From Polyporus tsugae (taxonomy: Eukaryota; Basidiomycota; Agaricomycetes; Polyporales; Polyporaceae), in contig JAHRBS010000003.1 of assembly GCA_024305745.1 (NCBI GenBank), positions 248,001-312,000 of the forward strand: DNA of 64,000 nucleotides, read 5' to 3'. Positions 11,997 to 23,154 of this stretch are shown in pieces. The notes beneath the pieces were generated by a model. It saw only the letters and a list, made by a program, of their open reading frames with translations, searched no databases and had not been told where the DNA came from. Made by a program: the position numbers and the translations under genes. The first letter of the stretch is position 1; each line of letters opens with the position of its first letter.

Positions 11997-14900
11997 TTAG
12001 TTGCGTGGTTTCTTGAGAGGTTTTGGAAGCGCTTTGGATGCCTTCGTGGCCCCGCCAGCCGTTCCAGAGACCGCTTCGGCGACGTCGCTCGTCCGTCCGC
12101 GCCTCTTTCCCAAAGTCTCCCCGGGAGGCATCCCACCTTCTGAAGAGGGTCCAGCGATGGGCGATGCACCAGCTGCAGGCAAAGGGGATCCTTGGCGCGA
12201 AGGCTCGTTGGAAGATGGCGCTACGGAAGGCTCGGGCGAGGTTGCACGAGAACTTGGAAGAGCAGAAGGATGGGGACTAGGATCCCGAGACGGGATAGAT
12301 GACGGTGCGCGAGCAAAGCGCGAGTTGTCGTCTAGGACCGCGAGGGTAAAGACGTCAGCGGAGCCCGCGCTATCAGGCGTGTACGACGTCGACAGCGCGC
12401 TGATGTGCCGGTTTTCCAGACGCGGTAAGTTGATCCTGGGCCGCTCGACGTCCCGCCGTCTGAACTCGTCCGCGGCCTTGGACCGGGAGTCGGCTTCCTG
12501 GTCTGCTTGGCTGTTGGTGTCCGCGATGTATGCCACCAACACCTTGACCACCTCACGCGAATCTGCCAGGAAGCCGGACACTTCGCACGGATCTGACGGT
12601 GACATCGAGGTTGTGGATGGGGAGATGACGGGTGTCGGTGGATCAGGTAGTGGTTCTGTGAGCCAAGACAGATTCAGAGATTGTACCGGCGGGGGTGCGG
12701 GGTGCTGGTCCCCTTGTTGATCGTCCGGGATGCGTTCCACTATACCATAAAGGTTGTCCATTTGCCCCTTATTGAGGGAGGCATAGGACTCATAGCAACG
12801 AAGAGCGATCTTGTCAAGGAGCGCCTGTAACTTCGGACTGCCTGTCACGGTGAACCCTGATTTAGGGGTCTGGAAGTGCAGGAACTTCTCGTCGCCGCCG
12901 CGCTTGACCACCCTGATCCCATCGTCAAACACAGCGGGAACGGAGGCGTAATTCTCGAAGTAGGTCTCAATGAACGTGTGAAGGTTGACGACCTTGGTGA
13001 CGTGGTGCCGGAGTACCATGTATCGGAATGCGTGAATGAACGATTCGATGTCGTCGGAGGTACGATAAGGCTTTCGTGGCCATCGTAGAAAGAGGGCGGA
13101 TTGGAACTGCCATGTCCCCTGAACGACCGAGAGTTAGAATATCACGTTCGCCCAAAATGGTAGGCAACAACGCACCGTGCGTTCCGGTTCAATGGGGCCG
13201 GTGCCAAGCTCAGAGACGAATCGTGAGAGGTCCCAATCGATGAGGAACCCATCTCCATTGGAGTTGATCATGATATTCCCGACGCTGATATCTCGATGGA
13301 GGACTCCGGCGTACTTGACAGCATGATCGTGCGCTGCGAAAAGGGTTGGAATCTGAACGCGCCGATATACCGCACACAAAGGGACATACCTGTAATGACC
13401 TGAGCGAATATGTTCGCAAGATGCCTGAATCCGTTGAACGTCTTCAGAGGCATGCCGATCTCTGCTATGGCGATTCGGTAATGAACGCGAGGGACCGGCC
13501 TGTTCTTGCTCGGCAAAATGTCTTGGACTTGGGTCGTCTGGCAACGTGGACCACCAACGTCGCCGCCACAGACCAGAGAAGCTATGAAAGGAGTCCTAGC
13601 GGAGCGGAGACGGTCGTAGACGAGATGTTCAGGTCGTGCACGGTTTGTGACAAGAGGTCGCCAATAGTCTTTGAGGAAGCAGAAACGCTTCCCGTCAAGG
13701 TGATACGCAATGTAGCATTTTGTACACCGTCCGACGAGAGCGTCCGTGTGGAAATGGGGGCGAGCGACGAGGAAATAATGCTCTTTCTTCGTCGGGTCCG
13801 AGAGTGGGGTGGCATGCTGGGCAGACGTTGGGGGGTGTTGGGTGGGTATGACAACGGGATCCTGCGCAGGAAAGGCTTCGTCCGGGAATGGATCGGCGAC
13901 AGTGATGCGCAGCTTATAGACAGGGTAGTTCTCATCGAAAGCATTGTTCACAGCTTCCGCGATGTGTTGTGGGAGCGCGCTGTCGCCTTTCGCCCCCTGA
14001 AGCTCCATGCATTCGGAATCCGTGGCAAGTTCCGCAGTTGGATCGAAGCCCAGCTCTTCGAGGGACATGTGCGCTAGCTTCCACACAAACGTATGCAGGA
14101 ACGAGTCCTTGCTGGTCCAGTCGAACTCCTCCGAGACACGTGCACCGGTGCGATCACAGTAGATCATTCGAGCACCTTTCTTGCGAACGTAAATGCCGTA
14201 GAGAAAGCGGCGGTGTTGGTGGGTGAAAACGTTCAGCTGGTACTCCGCAAACTGACCCAGGGCGATCTCGCCTTGGGCCGTATCGCGGACGAATGGCTTG
14301 CCCTTAGCTGGGTCAACCGGTGTAGTGGAGGGGAGATTAGGAGCTTTGGCAGCGGGGTGGGTGATGGGAGTGGCCTGAGAGACGCTTGGAGGAATGGGAG
14401 ACCCGGCGGCGGGAGAGTATGGAGAGGTGGGTTCGAACTGGGGTATGGCTACAAAGAGTTCGGGGCTCGGGGTGGAAGGATCCGAGGGGAGGCCCACGGA
14501 ACCCATCTGAGCCGTCCCAGCCACCCCTTCGTCGGACTCCGTGTCCACCGGTGTACTTTTCCCTGCATCTCTTTCTCGCGCATCCGCTTCCTTGGCCTTC
14601 GATGCCGAATCCTCTGCATAGAAAGCGGATGGAGCGGACCATTTGAGCTCGACGGGGACCGCAATCCAGTGCCAAGATCGACGGCCGAGGTCACGGACAT
14701 ACTGCTCGGACAGAGGTATCCGACTTCGTTTGCGATCAGGGGTGAAGTCGGTGGCGGAGCGCGCGCGAGGTGTATCGAGGTAGAAGCCGGCATCGTTTAG
14801 CGTGTCTTTGGGGCTGTTGTGGCCATCCCCAGCCTTGTGACTGGCAGTGTCTAAGACGCGCAACGTCTTGGTGGCGGCGACTTTGAGCACGGAATTCATC

Positions 14901-15320
14901 GACCGTGTCTGTATGACTGTGAGCTTCTATGCATATACGACGAAGGTAACGAATACACACAAAGATCGGTGCCAGCTTCCGTTCGCTCTTTACTTCTTTG
15001 CCGATGACGGGCTTGATGAACTTAAAGCGTTGCTCAGCGTTGGGCTCGGTACCTGGGACGGTATCGAGAAACGCGGCCGGCGCCATTTGATGCAACCGAC
15101 CCCCCATTCCAGTTTCGTCTACAAGGCCGGGCCCAAGTTCTGTACCGGTCTTGACGTTATACGCAAATCGGTTGATGGAAGAGAGGCTGCCGCCTCGTAA
15201 AGGAGAAGAACGGTGAGGCCCGTTCAGAGGCTGGCTCGGCTGACTGTCTCCAGCGTCGGGCGGAACGACAAAAGGACCAGTAGAGGTACCACTGGGATTC
15301 ATAGAGGGAGGATCAGGCAT
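11997..15320 (-). CDS. FunK1-family fungal protein kinase, apparently intact
   Basis: Four exons join without any break: 15320-14961, 14908-13390, 13333-13176 and 13118-11997 (3159 nt, 1052 residues). It has the FunK1 N-terminal region, a linker, the central FunK1 domain (GQFAEYQLNVFTHQHRRF, CDRTGARVSEEFDW, FVWKLAHMSLEELGFDPTA), then RFCFLKDYWRPLV and VHYRIAIAEIGMPL. The catalytic loop is normal: HRDISVGNIMIN with Asp and Asn in place, followed by a metal-binding DWD. Then comes the family motif GTWQFQSALFLRWPRKPY with SDDIESFIHAFRY. The C-terminal 250 residues are Ser/Pro-rich and end in a basic tail PLKKPRN, possibly a nuclear signal (inference). It lies between the two arms of the FunK1 inverted duplication but is a divergent paralogue, not a third copy. 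By contrast with those copies it looks catalytically competent. Confidence 0.88.
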
Positions 15321-16249
15321 GGGGATGGAAAGGAAATGGGAACGAGGCGCAACGTACGGTATTCGAGCGACGGGACGCCGTGCCTATTAAATATCGTGTC
15401 CAATCGATCTTCTGGGAACCCCCTTTGGAAAGAGTCAGCTACAAGATGGATTCCAGATATAGTCGAGATCGAGAAAAATGGACCTTAAGGTCCGCAAGGC
15501 GATCCAAGATTTGCGTAATCTTATGAATTGAGTCAGCCCACGCCCGAGTAGATTCACCGAGGGACTCTTACCAAAGAAAGAGAAAACAAAGGGTTTCTTG
15601 AGCGACAGGATAGGAAGCTGTTGTAGATGTGCTGGCTGCGAGTTGCCAATGGTGGTGGCTGGGGTTGAAGTTCAAGATGCGTTGCAGTGCCGCGGAGAGT
15701 CGGAGATTGGGCGCTCCGTGAGAAAAGCGCTCGCTCGTCTCCGAGCTAAAACTTCGTTGCATCCACGCACTCTGTCTCTTCAACGTACTGTATCATTGTT
15801 TGTGAGTAATTGGAGATATACATATGACCTATGTTCGTCTATTGACATGACTCGGAAGTCGTTACTTCAAACGACAATCCAACAAACACCGTGCGACATT
15901 CCTCGGCGGCGCCGAGCCTCAGGAAGCAAGGCTGTTCCCGAACAGCTGGCACATTATACCTCATGCCATTCAAACGGATACCTAGACCTATCCCACATTT
16001 GATTGATCTGCGTGCCGTTCTCGGTATCGGCTTCACTGGCAGGAGCCTGAGAGATCACTCTAATTGTACCGAATACTAATAGGCTGTTCCAGTATTGCCC
16101 TTGACCTATCAGTTGCCAACGGGGCCATCCTTAGACGCAGTGGACTTTCGAGGCTTGAAGCCTCGAGGCGTCCAACGGCACAACCAGGGCACGACAGCGC
16201 ATGGCGATACATCCCCATGGTCGATATGATAACCGGAAATAACGAAGGG
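15321..16249. other. Intergenic interval
   Basis: About 0.9 kb between two FunK1 loci. No ORF with a recognisable domain; contains the 5' flank of the FunK1 gene at 11997-15320 and the outer edge of the right duplication arm. Confidence 0.5.
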
Positions 16250-19200
16250 CTCCAGAAAACGAGATGCAATGCACACTGGCATTCCGCAAACGCACCAGCG
16301 AGGCCGCACAGAGGTCCCGAACAGGTAGTAGCAGTATGTACTTCACGATTGGCCTTTCTTCCAACGCTTCGCCATCGGCTTGGACGACGGCAAAAGTCCT
16401 TCGCGATGACGGTAGCGTTCGCTTCCGCCGCCATCCTCGGCTACATACACATCCTCCTAAGCGTGCTTCTGCTTCCCTAGGTTCGGTTCGCTTGGAGATA
16501 CAGTAGGAGAGCAGGAAGAGGCAGAAGCGGCGGCAGCGACAGGAGTGGACCCAGCAGCGGTACGGTGATCGCAGACGGCAGGCGAGACCGAAGGATCCAC
16601 ATTCGGAGGCGGAGCCCGACGGGGATCCACTTCCGCCGCTACAGCAAGCAGCTCGGCGACGATCGCGACCTGGACACTGTCCGCGAGACCCCGCTCGCAG
16701 TCTTCGAGCTGAGATGGTGGAATGGCTCTGCCAGTCGGCTCTTCTGCGGCCCTCGCTCGGAACTGGTCTTGGTACTTGTCGTTACGCCCGCTCCGGAATT
16801 TCCAAAACAGCAATACCAACGGCGCATGGCGAGTGAGGAAGCCCGTTTGGATGTCGCAAGCGTCGACCTTCTTGAATGCGGGGGGCGGCAGAGTGATAGA
16901 GACCGACACGTCCGTCCACCCCATCTTCGCGCAGAACGCCTCAGTTGCTTCGTCAGGACCCGGCTCGTCATCATGTTCTCGTCGTCGGATCGGGTGTCCT
17001 AGGGTACGCTTCAGTACGCCATACTTGTCCTTCATGACGTCCGTATCGACGAGCTCGTAGAATTCGTGGTGGCAGAAGTACGCAATCCTGTCGAGGAGCT
17101 CCTGCAGGTTAGGGTTGCCGACCAGAGAAAACGGTGGCTGTTCCGTTTGGAAGGAGTCCATCTTCCGCCGCCCGCCGACACTGAAGCTCCCAACCTGGGC
17201 ACTTTGCTCGAAGTACCCATGAACGTATTCGCGGAGGCCTGCGAGGCACGTGGGGTGGAATCGGAGGACCAGATACCGGAATACATGAACGAAAGCCTCG
17301 ATGTCGTCAGAAACGCGGTAGGGCTTCCGGGGATAGTGCAACGATAGCGCAGAACGGGACCTCCATGTCCGCTGTGCCGGTATAAGAGTTCAGCGACAGA
17401 GCCGACAGAGCGATGTGTATACGCGGGCACATACCGCGGGATCCGGTTTCATGGAGCCGTTCTCAAGCTCACTAGCAAGGCACGAAACCTCCCAGTCGAC
17501 CAACATTCCCTCTCGAGTCTTGGGATTGATGAGGATGCTTCCAACGTCCACGTTACAATGCAGGATCCTCGCCTCCTCCCAGGCGGCGCAGTGTGCTGCG
17601 ACCTCACGTTAGCATTGCGACCTCAGAGCAGCAAGCGTAAGATCCATACCAATAAGTGCCCCCGCAACGATGCTCGTAAGCTCAGTAAAGCTCCTGAACT
17701 CCGTTAACGGCATACCGATCTCCTTGATCACGACCCGGTAGTGCACATGAGGGACGAGCTGCCCCTTCGGGGGCATAGCGTCCTGGGCGGTAGTAACCTG
17801 AGCCTGGTGTACACCAATATCCCCTCCGCAGACAAGCGTTGCAATCCCGGGGACGTTGTGTTGCCTGAGGCGTTCGTACACCCAGTGTTCTGGGCGTGTC
17901 CGCCCGGGAAAGAGAGGTCGCAAAGAGTCCTTGAGGAAACAGAAGGTCTGTCCTTGAAGATCGAAGGCGATGTAGCCGCGCATGCGCTCAATACGGTATT
18001 CGACTGCGACATGAGGGCGACCGACGAGGAAGGCGCGCTCTACGGACTTCGCACGGCTCGGAGAGGGACTAGTAGAGGGTCCGGGCTGAGGGGCGGGTGC
18101 GTCTGTGAAGACATCTGGTGGCAGATCGGACGAAGGGACCGTCAACCTGTAGATGGGGAAGTCGCGATCGTCTAACAGGCGCTCCGTCTCGCCAGTCCTG
18201 AGGCCTCCCGGATTCGCCGCAGTCGGAGTCCCAGGCGGTTGCATGTCCTTGCAGAGGAACGCGTTTCGCACGTACTGTTGCACTTCTGCGAGCAGAGACC
18301 GATCCTCCATCTTCGAGTGCAGCTTCTCAACGTCAGAATAGGAAGCGACCAGCGCAGTGGGATCGTAGCCAAGCTGCTCAGCCGTCATATGCCCGACCTT
18401 CCAGACGAAGTCGTGCAAAAGGGACGCCGTCTCCGTCCAGTCGAAGGGCTCCGAGACCAAGACACCAGCGCGGTCGACGTAGAGCACGCGAGCCCATTTC
18501 CATTTGACGTAGAAGCTGTACGCGAAAAGCCGATGTTGCACGGTGAGGAGCTCGAGCATGGACTCCGAGAGCCGATTGAGGCCCACCTCCCCTTCGTATG
18601 TGTGGTTGATGTATGCGCCGCCATCGACAGCATCGTCCTCGGTGTTGGACCCTTCGAGGTCGACAACTGGAAACGGGGCGGGAGAATCCATGGACAGGGC
18701 CTTTCTCTGCACCGGCTCGATCTGGGCACGCGACGGTGACCCCGGGTCCATGTAGAACGCGTATACCTCGTTATCGAAACCCTTCACCTCCCCGGCGACG
18801 CTCGGTCCGAGCCACGAACCGTGGCTGAAGATGCCTTGATTCCCTCCGGTTTCGAATCGGTGCTCGCTCTTCGAATTATCCGCTCCCTCGGTGTGGTCTC
18901 CGTGATCGCTCTGGCATGGCGTGTAGAGGACCTCTAGTCTGTGAGCGACTCCACCCGCATCGAGGACAGACCTGATAGTCCGAGCCTAGAATTTACTCTT
19001 GTCAGATGGGTGATGCAGCAAGATGATATGGGAACGTACCAATTCAGCCCCTATAGCGCGCCCCGACATTCCCCTCTTTTCAACGACCGGCTTCAGGAAC
19101 CTTGCACGATCCGCAGGCGTAGGAGACTCGCCGGGGATCCCTTCGTTAAACGCGTTCAAATTGAGCTGATGGAAGCATGTACCCATGACTGCGCCCTGGA

Positions 19201-19600
19201 AGAGTCGGGTGTTCAGGGGGGGGTAGCATGAACGGATGAGAGGAGAGCCTGGTGACGTTGCGAACGGGGAGTTGCCTGGTTAGACATGCAACGATTTAGG
19301 GGCTTGCCGGGGTAGCGGCTGGAACTCGGCACTCGTTGAGGTCGACGTCATCGGAGCATTGAGGAACGTGAACGAATGAGTCGGTAGTGTTGCAACGTTG
19401 AAGGGGTAGCTGAAGATATGATGTCAGTTCTCACCTCGATCGTCAATCCGTATGATTGTCCATGAATTTCTTACAGTAGTGCGGGTGTCAGCCCAGCTCT
19501 CGCAAAAGCACAAATGAGCGATTGACGAAGGACGGCGATGAATGTGCTGTGGCTGTACATGTAGACGACTTGTCGACTGGGAAAGATTGCAACGGCGCTT
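16250..19600 (-). repeat. Inverted segmental duplication, right arm (FunK1 unit)
   Basis: Reverse-complement counterpart of 2230-5660. The three introns of the gene are at identical positions in both arms, and homology runs into the 5' and 3' non-coding flanks, so this was a DNA-level duplication, not retroposition. Confidence 0.9.
16457..19186 (-). CDS. FunK1-family protein, predicted pseudokinase (arm 2), C-terminal tail cut by a nonsense codon
   Basis: Exons 19186-19040, 18985-17650, 17595-17435 and 17371-16457 join in frame (2559 nt, 852 residues) from the Met of MGTCFHQLNL. The regions match the FunK1 family: ESPTPADRARFLKP, FETGGNQG, VDRAGVLVSEPFDW, FVWKVGHMTAEQLGYDPTA, QTFCFLKDSLRPL and RKPYRVSDDIEAFVHVF. 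The catalytic loop is LHCNVDVGSILIN, so the HRD Arg, catalytic Asp and downstream Asn are Cys, Asn and Ser; the metal-binding DWE Asp remains. The frame ends at a TAG (16457-16459) where the twin has GAG. Beyond it the frame stays open and still encodes a basic tail similar to MAKRCKKGQL, so the stop is a recent nonsense change. Upstream of MGTC a C8 tract (19216-19223) instead of C7 closes the alternative frame. Possibly expressed as a truncated pseudokinase, or a pseudogene. Confidence 0.72.
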
Positions 19601-21790
19601 TTCGGGGTTTCAAAAGTTAATTGTATTCCTTATCTCGCCTTTCTGACTTTTACTTACCTTCGTCAAATCCGGCATTAATGTCGGTAATAGCTGCATAAGC
19701 TCCTCTATGTATTAGATCTCGAACGCGTTCAAACGCTCGAGCGCGCCTAGTTTGACCTCGTTCCCCAACTTTGTCCTCTGCTATTATATTGCCTGGCGGT
19801 CCTTCGCTTCTGTTTCCACATATATACCTCGTCGCTGTGTCTGTAGAGCGTACCAGATGACTTAGAGACTACCAGCATCATGGAAAGCCACCCGCCTCCG
19901 CAATGCAAACCTAAGGATTCAATATTCAACCTGGATCCGGTCACCGTTCTTCTCCTCCTTTACGCTCTTACGATCTTCCAGTCAAATGTTCACCAGCACT
20001 TCGCGAACTCTCAATCTGGTAGGGCCGTCTGTCCACTTCCTGTTCACCACTCAGGCTGAAGGAATTGTGGACATTATTGGTCCACTGACCCCCGAGCTGA
20101 TGTCGCGCCGGCTGTCATCTTAAAGAGTCACGTTGAGGTTGACCCGGTACGTATTTGTTTACATTTCTACTGTTTCCCTCGGTTCTCACTGCTCAGCAAC
20201 GATGTAGCGTCCATGGGCTACGGACGCGCATGCTCACCTGCCCGGCATCTCTTAATTTACACCATCGGTCGGGTTTCTGCACGCAATGGTCTTCGCAATC
20301 CATGGGTGGCTCGCGCGATCCCAGCAAGATGTGTTGGAGGGTCTCGAAGTTTATCAGGAACGTCTAGGTGAGTATATGAATAGAGACATCATTCGTACTG
20401 CAAAAGGACTGCCAATCTGATCTTCCGGCGGGACGCATACCGCCAGGCTTCCCTTCGTGCGAGTGGGCGGAGATGCGACCTCGCCTATCCCCTATCCTCG
20501 CTATTGCGCTTCTTCCCTCCTCCCCCTCAACGGCAAAGATGCGGAGGGGTTCGATAGGTCGAGCTCGCCCTCGTCTCGACCTCGACCTCGTACCTTTTCT
20601 TCCCTGGAGCTTCTAGATGGAAAGCCACCAGCTTCGCGTGGCCTCCCTCGCCCGAAACGGAGACTCCGCGACACCTCATGTGGTTTCATCCCGATGCAGT
20701 GGACGTACTTTGCGCTTCGGGGTTACGTATGTAGTAAGTGCCTCGTGTTGTTGTACGATTGGGCTTTTGCTGGGACATGTATGACATTGATACCCATCGT
20801 CGCTGTGCGTTCAGCTCTTTATTCGCGGACGGCTGTCTTTGGAAGTTAACGTTCTCGCATGCAATGTCGTGGAGGAGATTCGTGCATCCCACACTGATCT
20901 CGCCGCCGTGCAACTTTCCTGAACGAAGGGTGAAAGCCGACGCTTCGCTCCTCTGCGTATCTTTTCCCAATCGCGATACTCTTGGATTCTCGCTGACAAC
21001 TGCTTGCGCTGTTTAGGACTAGTTCCGTGCACTTGGCGTGATTGCCCCCATCCATCCGCCAGTTCCTGTAATATTGGCGCGAGCGCTACCACCCAGGCCG
21101 TGTTCCGTTGTCACAGCGTATCCCGACTCTTCGGGGAACCGCTCCAGATTCAGTTTCTGCCTACTCTCAATTACCGGATCCGCTGTATGCGGGGGTACTG
21201 TTCGGCCTGATGACTCATTGCGTCCCAGTCTCCCAGGCTGCTTCAGCAATTGTCAAATGCTGCTCCGACGCTCTGCAATAACGATATTTTGCTGCGCGGT
21301 GGCGTAAGCACGAAGCATATCTACAACTAATGTGGGATTTTGCTGACTATGTACACTCGGGTATCGGGGATATTGGGGTGAGGTTCTGGTGAGGGTGCAT
21401 AGCTTGAAGGTTCGTGTTTAGTTCAAAAGTTCAGAGTGTTCGGGACTTACATGCGGTAAATGTAGACTGGCCATTGGACGGCCTCTTCGCGCAAACTCAC
21501 GCTTGAACGTTCACCTCTCGGTAGGTCACGTACGGTTCTGCGTGCAAAAGAGGTTGGATGCTGATCACATTCAGAGTTATCTCCAGCGTCCGAGTCGTGA
21601 ACATATGCTGTGCCGCGCGTTTTCTACATGTAACACCTCGTGTTCATAGGCTGACTCATTCAACCCTCCCGGTTTACCTATGTTAAACCCGAGTACACTC
21701 GGACATACTCAAGAGGACGAGCGCGAATGGATTGCGTCACTTTCGTTGCAAATGATTCAATGGTGACTTAACTATACTTCTATTCATTCT
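19601..21790. other. Long interval without a supported gene
   Basis: Two kilobases with only short ORFs. A 59-codon frame starts at 19880 with a hydrophobic segment (DPVTVLLLLYALTIFQ) and ends soon after; it might be a first exon of a small membrane protein, but I find no convincing continuation. The 131-codon plus-strand ORF at 20457-20849 has no recognisable domain. Confidence 0.4.
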
Positions 21791-21809
21791 GTGGGAGATC
21801 TTCTCCCAC
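21791..21809. promoter_or_regulatory. Perfect 8-bp-arm palindrome upstream of the CmcJ-like gene
   Basis: GTGGGAGA, a 3-nt spacer, then TCTCCCAC. The dyad sits just upstream of the TATA box and about 110 nt before the start codon, a position where a dimeric regulator could bind. No factor can be named from the sequence. Confidence 0.45.
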
Positions 21810-21818
21810 TGTAGAACA

Positions 21819-21824
21819 TATAAG
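21819..21824 (+). promoter_or_regulatory. TATA box of the CmcJ-like gene
   Basis: TATAAG at 21819-21824, about 95 nt before the ATG at 21919, followed by a pyrimidine-rich leader (ttcagttcgctcag, ctttctaacc). Typical for a strongly regulated fungal promoter. Confidence 0.65.
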
Positions 21825-21918
21825 TAGCCCCGGTATCTGACCGAGTCTTCAGTTCGCTCAGCGCAGATTCACTCGCCCATCGAACTTCAAGCTTTCTAAC
21901 CACTTACTCCTCGACACA

Positions 21919-22885
21919 ATGGCTACCGCTGCCGTCCTCGCTCCCCGCGACGTCCCGACGACACTGAACTACTTCAAGGCGCTCAACGACGAGCCCCCGC
22001 GCCGCTACGTGGAGCCGCCCGAGGGCAAGCCCAGCTCCAACGTCGGGTCGGACCCGCAGCCTGCCGTCGTGCACGACGTGCGCGGGCGTGAGGCCGAGTT
22101 CTCGCTCGACAAAAACGGCTTCCAGTTCGTGCGCTGGCCGAGCGTCGAGAAGGACTTCACGGACGACGACGTCATCAAGGAGAGGTACTACCCCGAGGTC
22201 GAGCAGATCCTGAAGGAGGTCACGGGCGCGAAGCGCGTGTACATCTTCGACCATACCGTCAGGTGAGCTCGTCCATTATCGCACTGGGCTCGTGGGATGC
22301 ACTAACGTACGTCCGTGGTCCCATCCAGGCGCAACCCGAACTCCGACCAGTCGGACCCCAAGAACCGTGGCCCCGCCGTAAGCACCTCCTTCAGTCTGCC
22401 TTGCAGCCCGAACCGCTCACCTATGTATCCCGGGCATGCAGGAGGCCGTTCACATCGACCAAGCCTACTGGGCGTCCGTCGAGCGCGTCAAGTACCACCT
22501 CCCCGCGGACGCCGCGCGCCTCCTGCAGTCGCGCGTGCGCATCATCAACGTCTGGCGGCCCATCGTGCACCCCGTCGCGCACAAGCCGCTCGCGCTCGCG
22601 GACTGGCGCACGCTCGACGCCGCCAACCTGGTCCCCGTCGAGCTCGTCTACCCGCACCGCACGGGCGCGATCTACGGGGTCAGCTACAACCCCGCGCGGG
22701 AGCTCGAGTGGTACTATCTGGGCGGGCAGACGCCGGAGGAGGTCGCGCTCATCAAGTGCTACGACTCGGAGACGGACACGGCGAGGCTGACGCCTCATTC
22801 GGCGTTCAAGGACGGGGGGAGCCCGGCGGACGCGCCGCATCGGCAGTCGATTGAGGTGCGGGCGCTGGTGTTTGATGTCGAGTAG
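21919..22885 (+). CDS. CmcJ / GA4-desaturase-like oxidoreductase family protein
   Basis: Members of this family (related to the CmcJ subunit of cephamycin 7-alpha-methoxylation and to fungal AsaB/gibberellin-desaturase-type proteins) modify small molecules, often in secondary metabolism; the substrate here is unknown. Exons 21919-22262, 22329-22377 and 22442-22885 join to 837 nt (278 residues), a normal size for the family. Visible motifs: an N-terminal FKALNDEPPRRYVEPP, VYIFDHTVRRRNP, VHIDQ with its conserved His, RIINVWRPIVHPV with the conserved Arg, PHRTGAIYGVSYNP and EWYYLGGQTPEEVALIKCYD, then PHSAFKD near the end. Codon use is strongly C/G-ending, unlike the decayed neighbours, suggesting a well-expressed gene. 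No other biosynthetic genes flank it, so it is not obviously part of a cluster. Confidence 0.88.
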
Positions 22886-23154
22886 TTGTGCTCCATCGAA
22901 TTCGTGCCAGTGCTGTGAGGCCAGTGGTTCTGCGGTTCGGGATTGTACTTCGGTGCGGGTGTGGCATGTGTATGAAGTATTGATCACAGAGAATAGGCTG
23001 CAGGGACGGAGGGGGCGATAACCAGCAGCGCAGGTTGTGGTGCGAATTCTTCCTGAACCAACCCTCCCAGGTTGTTCAAGTTTGTGTACAGTTTGATATG
23101 TAGTAGCACGATCGTCTTTCAAGCCGCATATATCCACTCTATCTAGTAAGCAGT
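22886..23154. other. Convergent 3' flank
   Basis: Short spacer between the CmcJ-like gene and the convergent DUF6533 copy. No gene or clear terminator seen. Confidence 0.5.

Noticed and set aside
12001..12720. 239-codon plus-strand ORF
   Set aside because: Antisense to the Ser/Pro-rich tail of the intact FunK1 gene.
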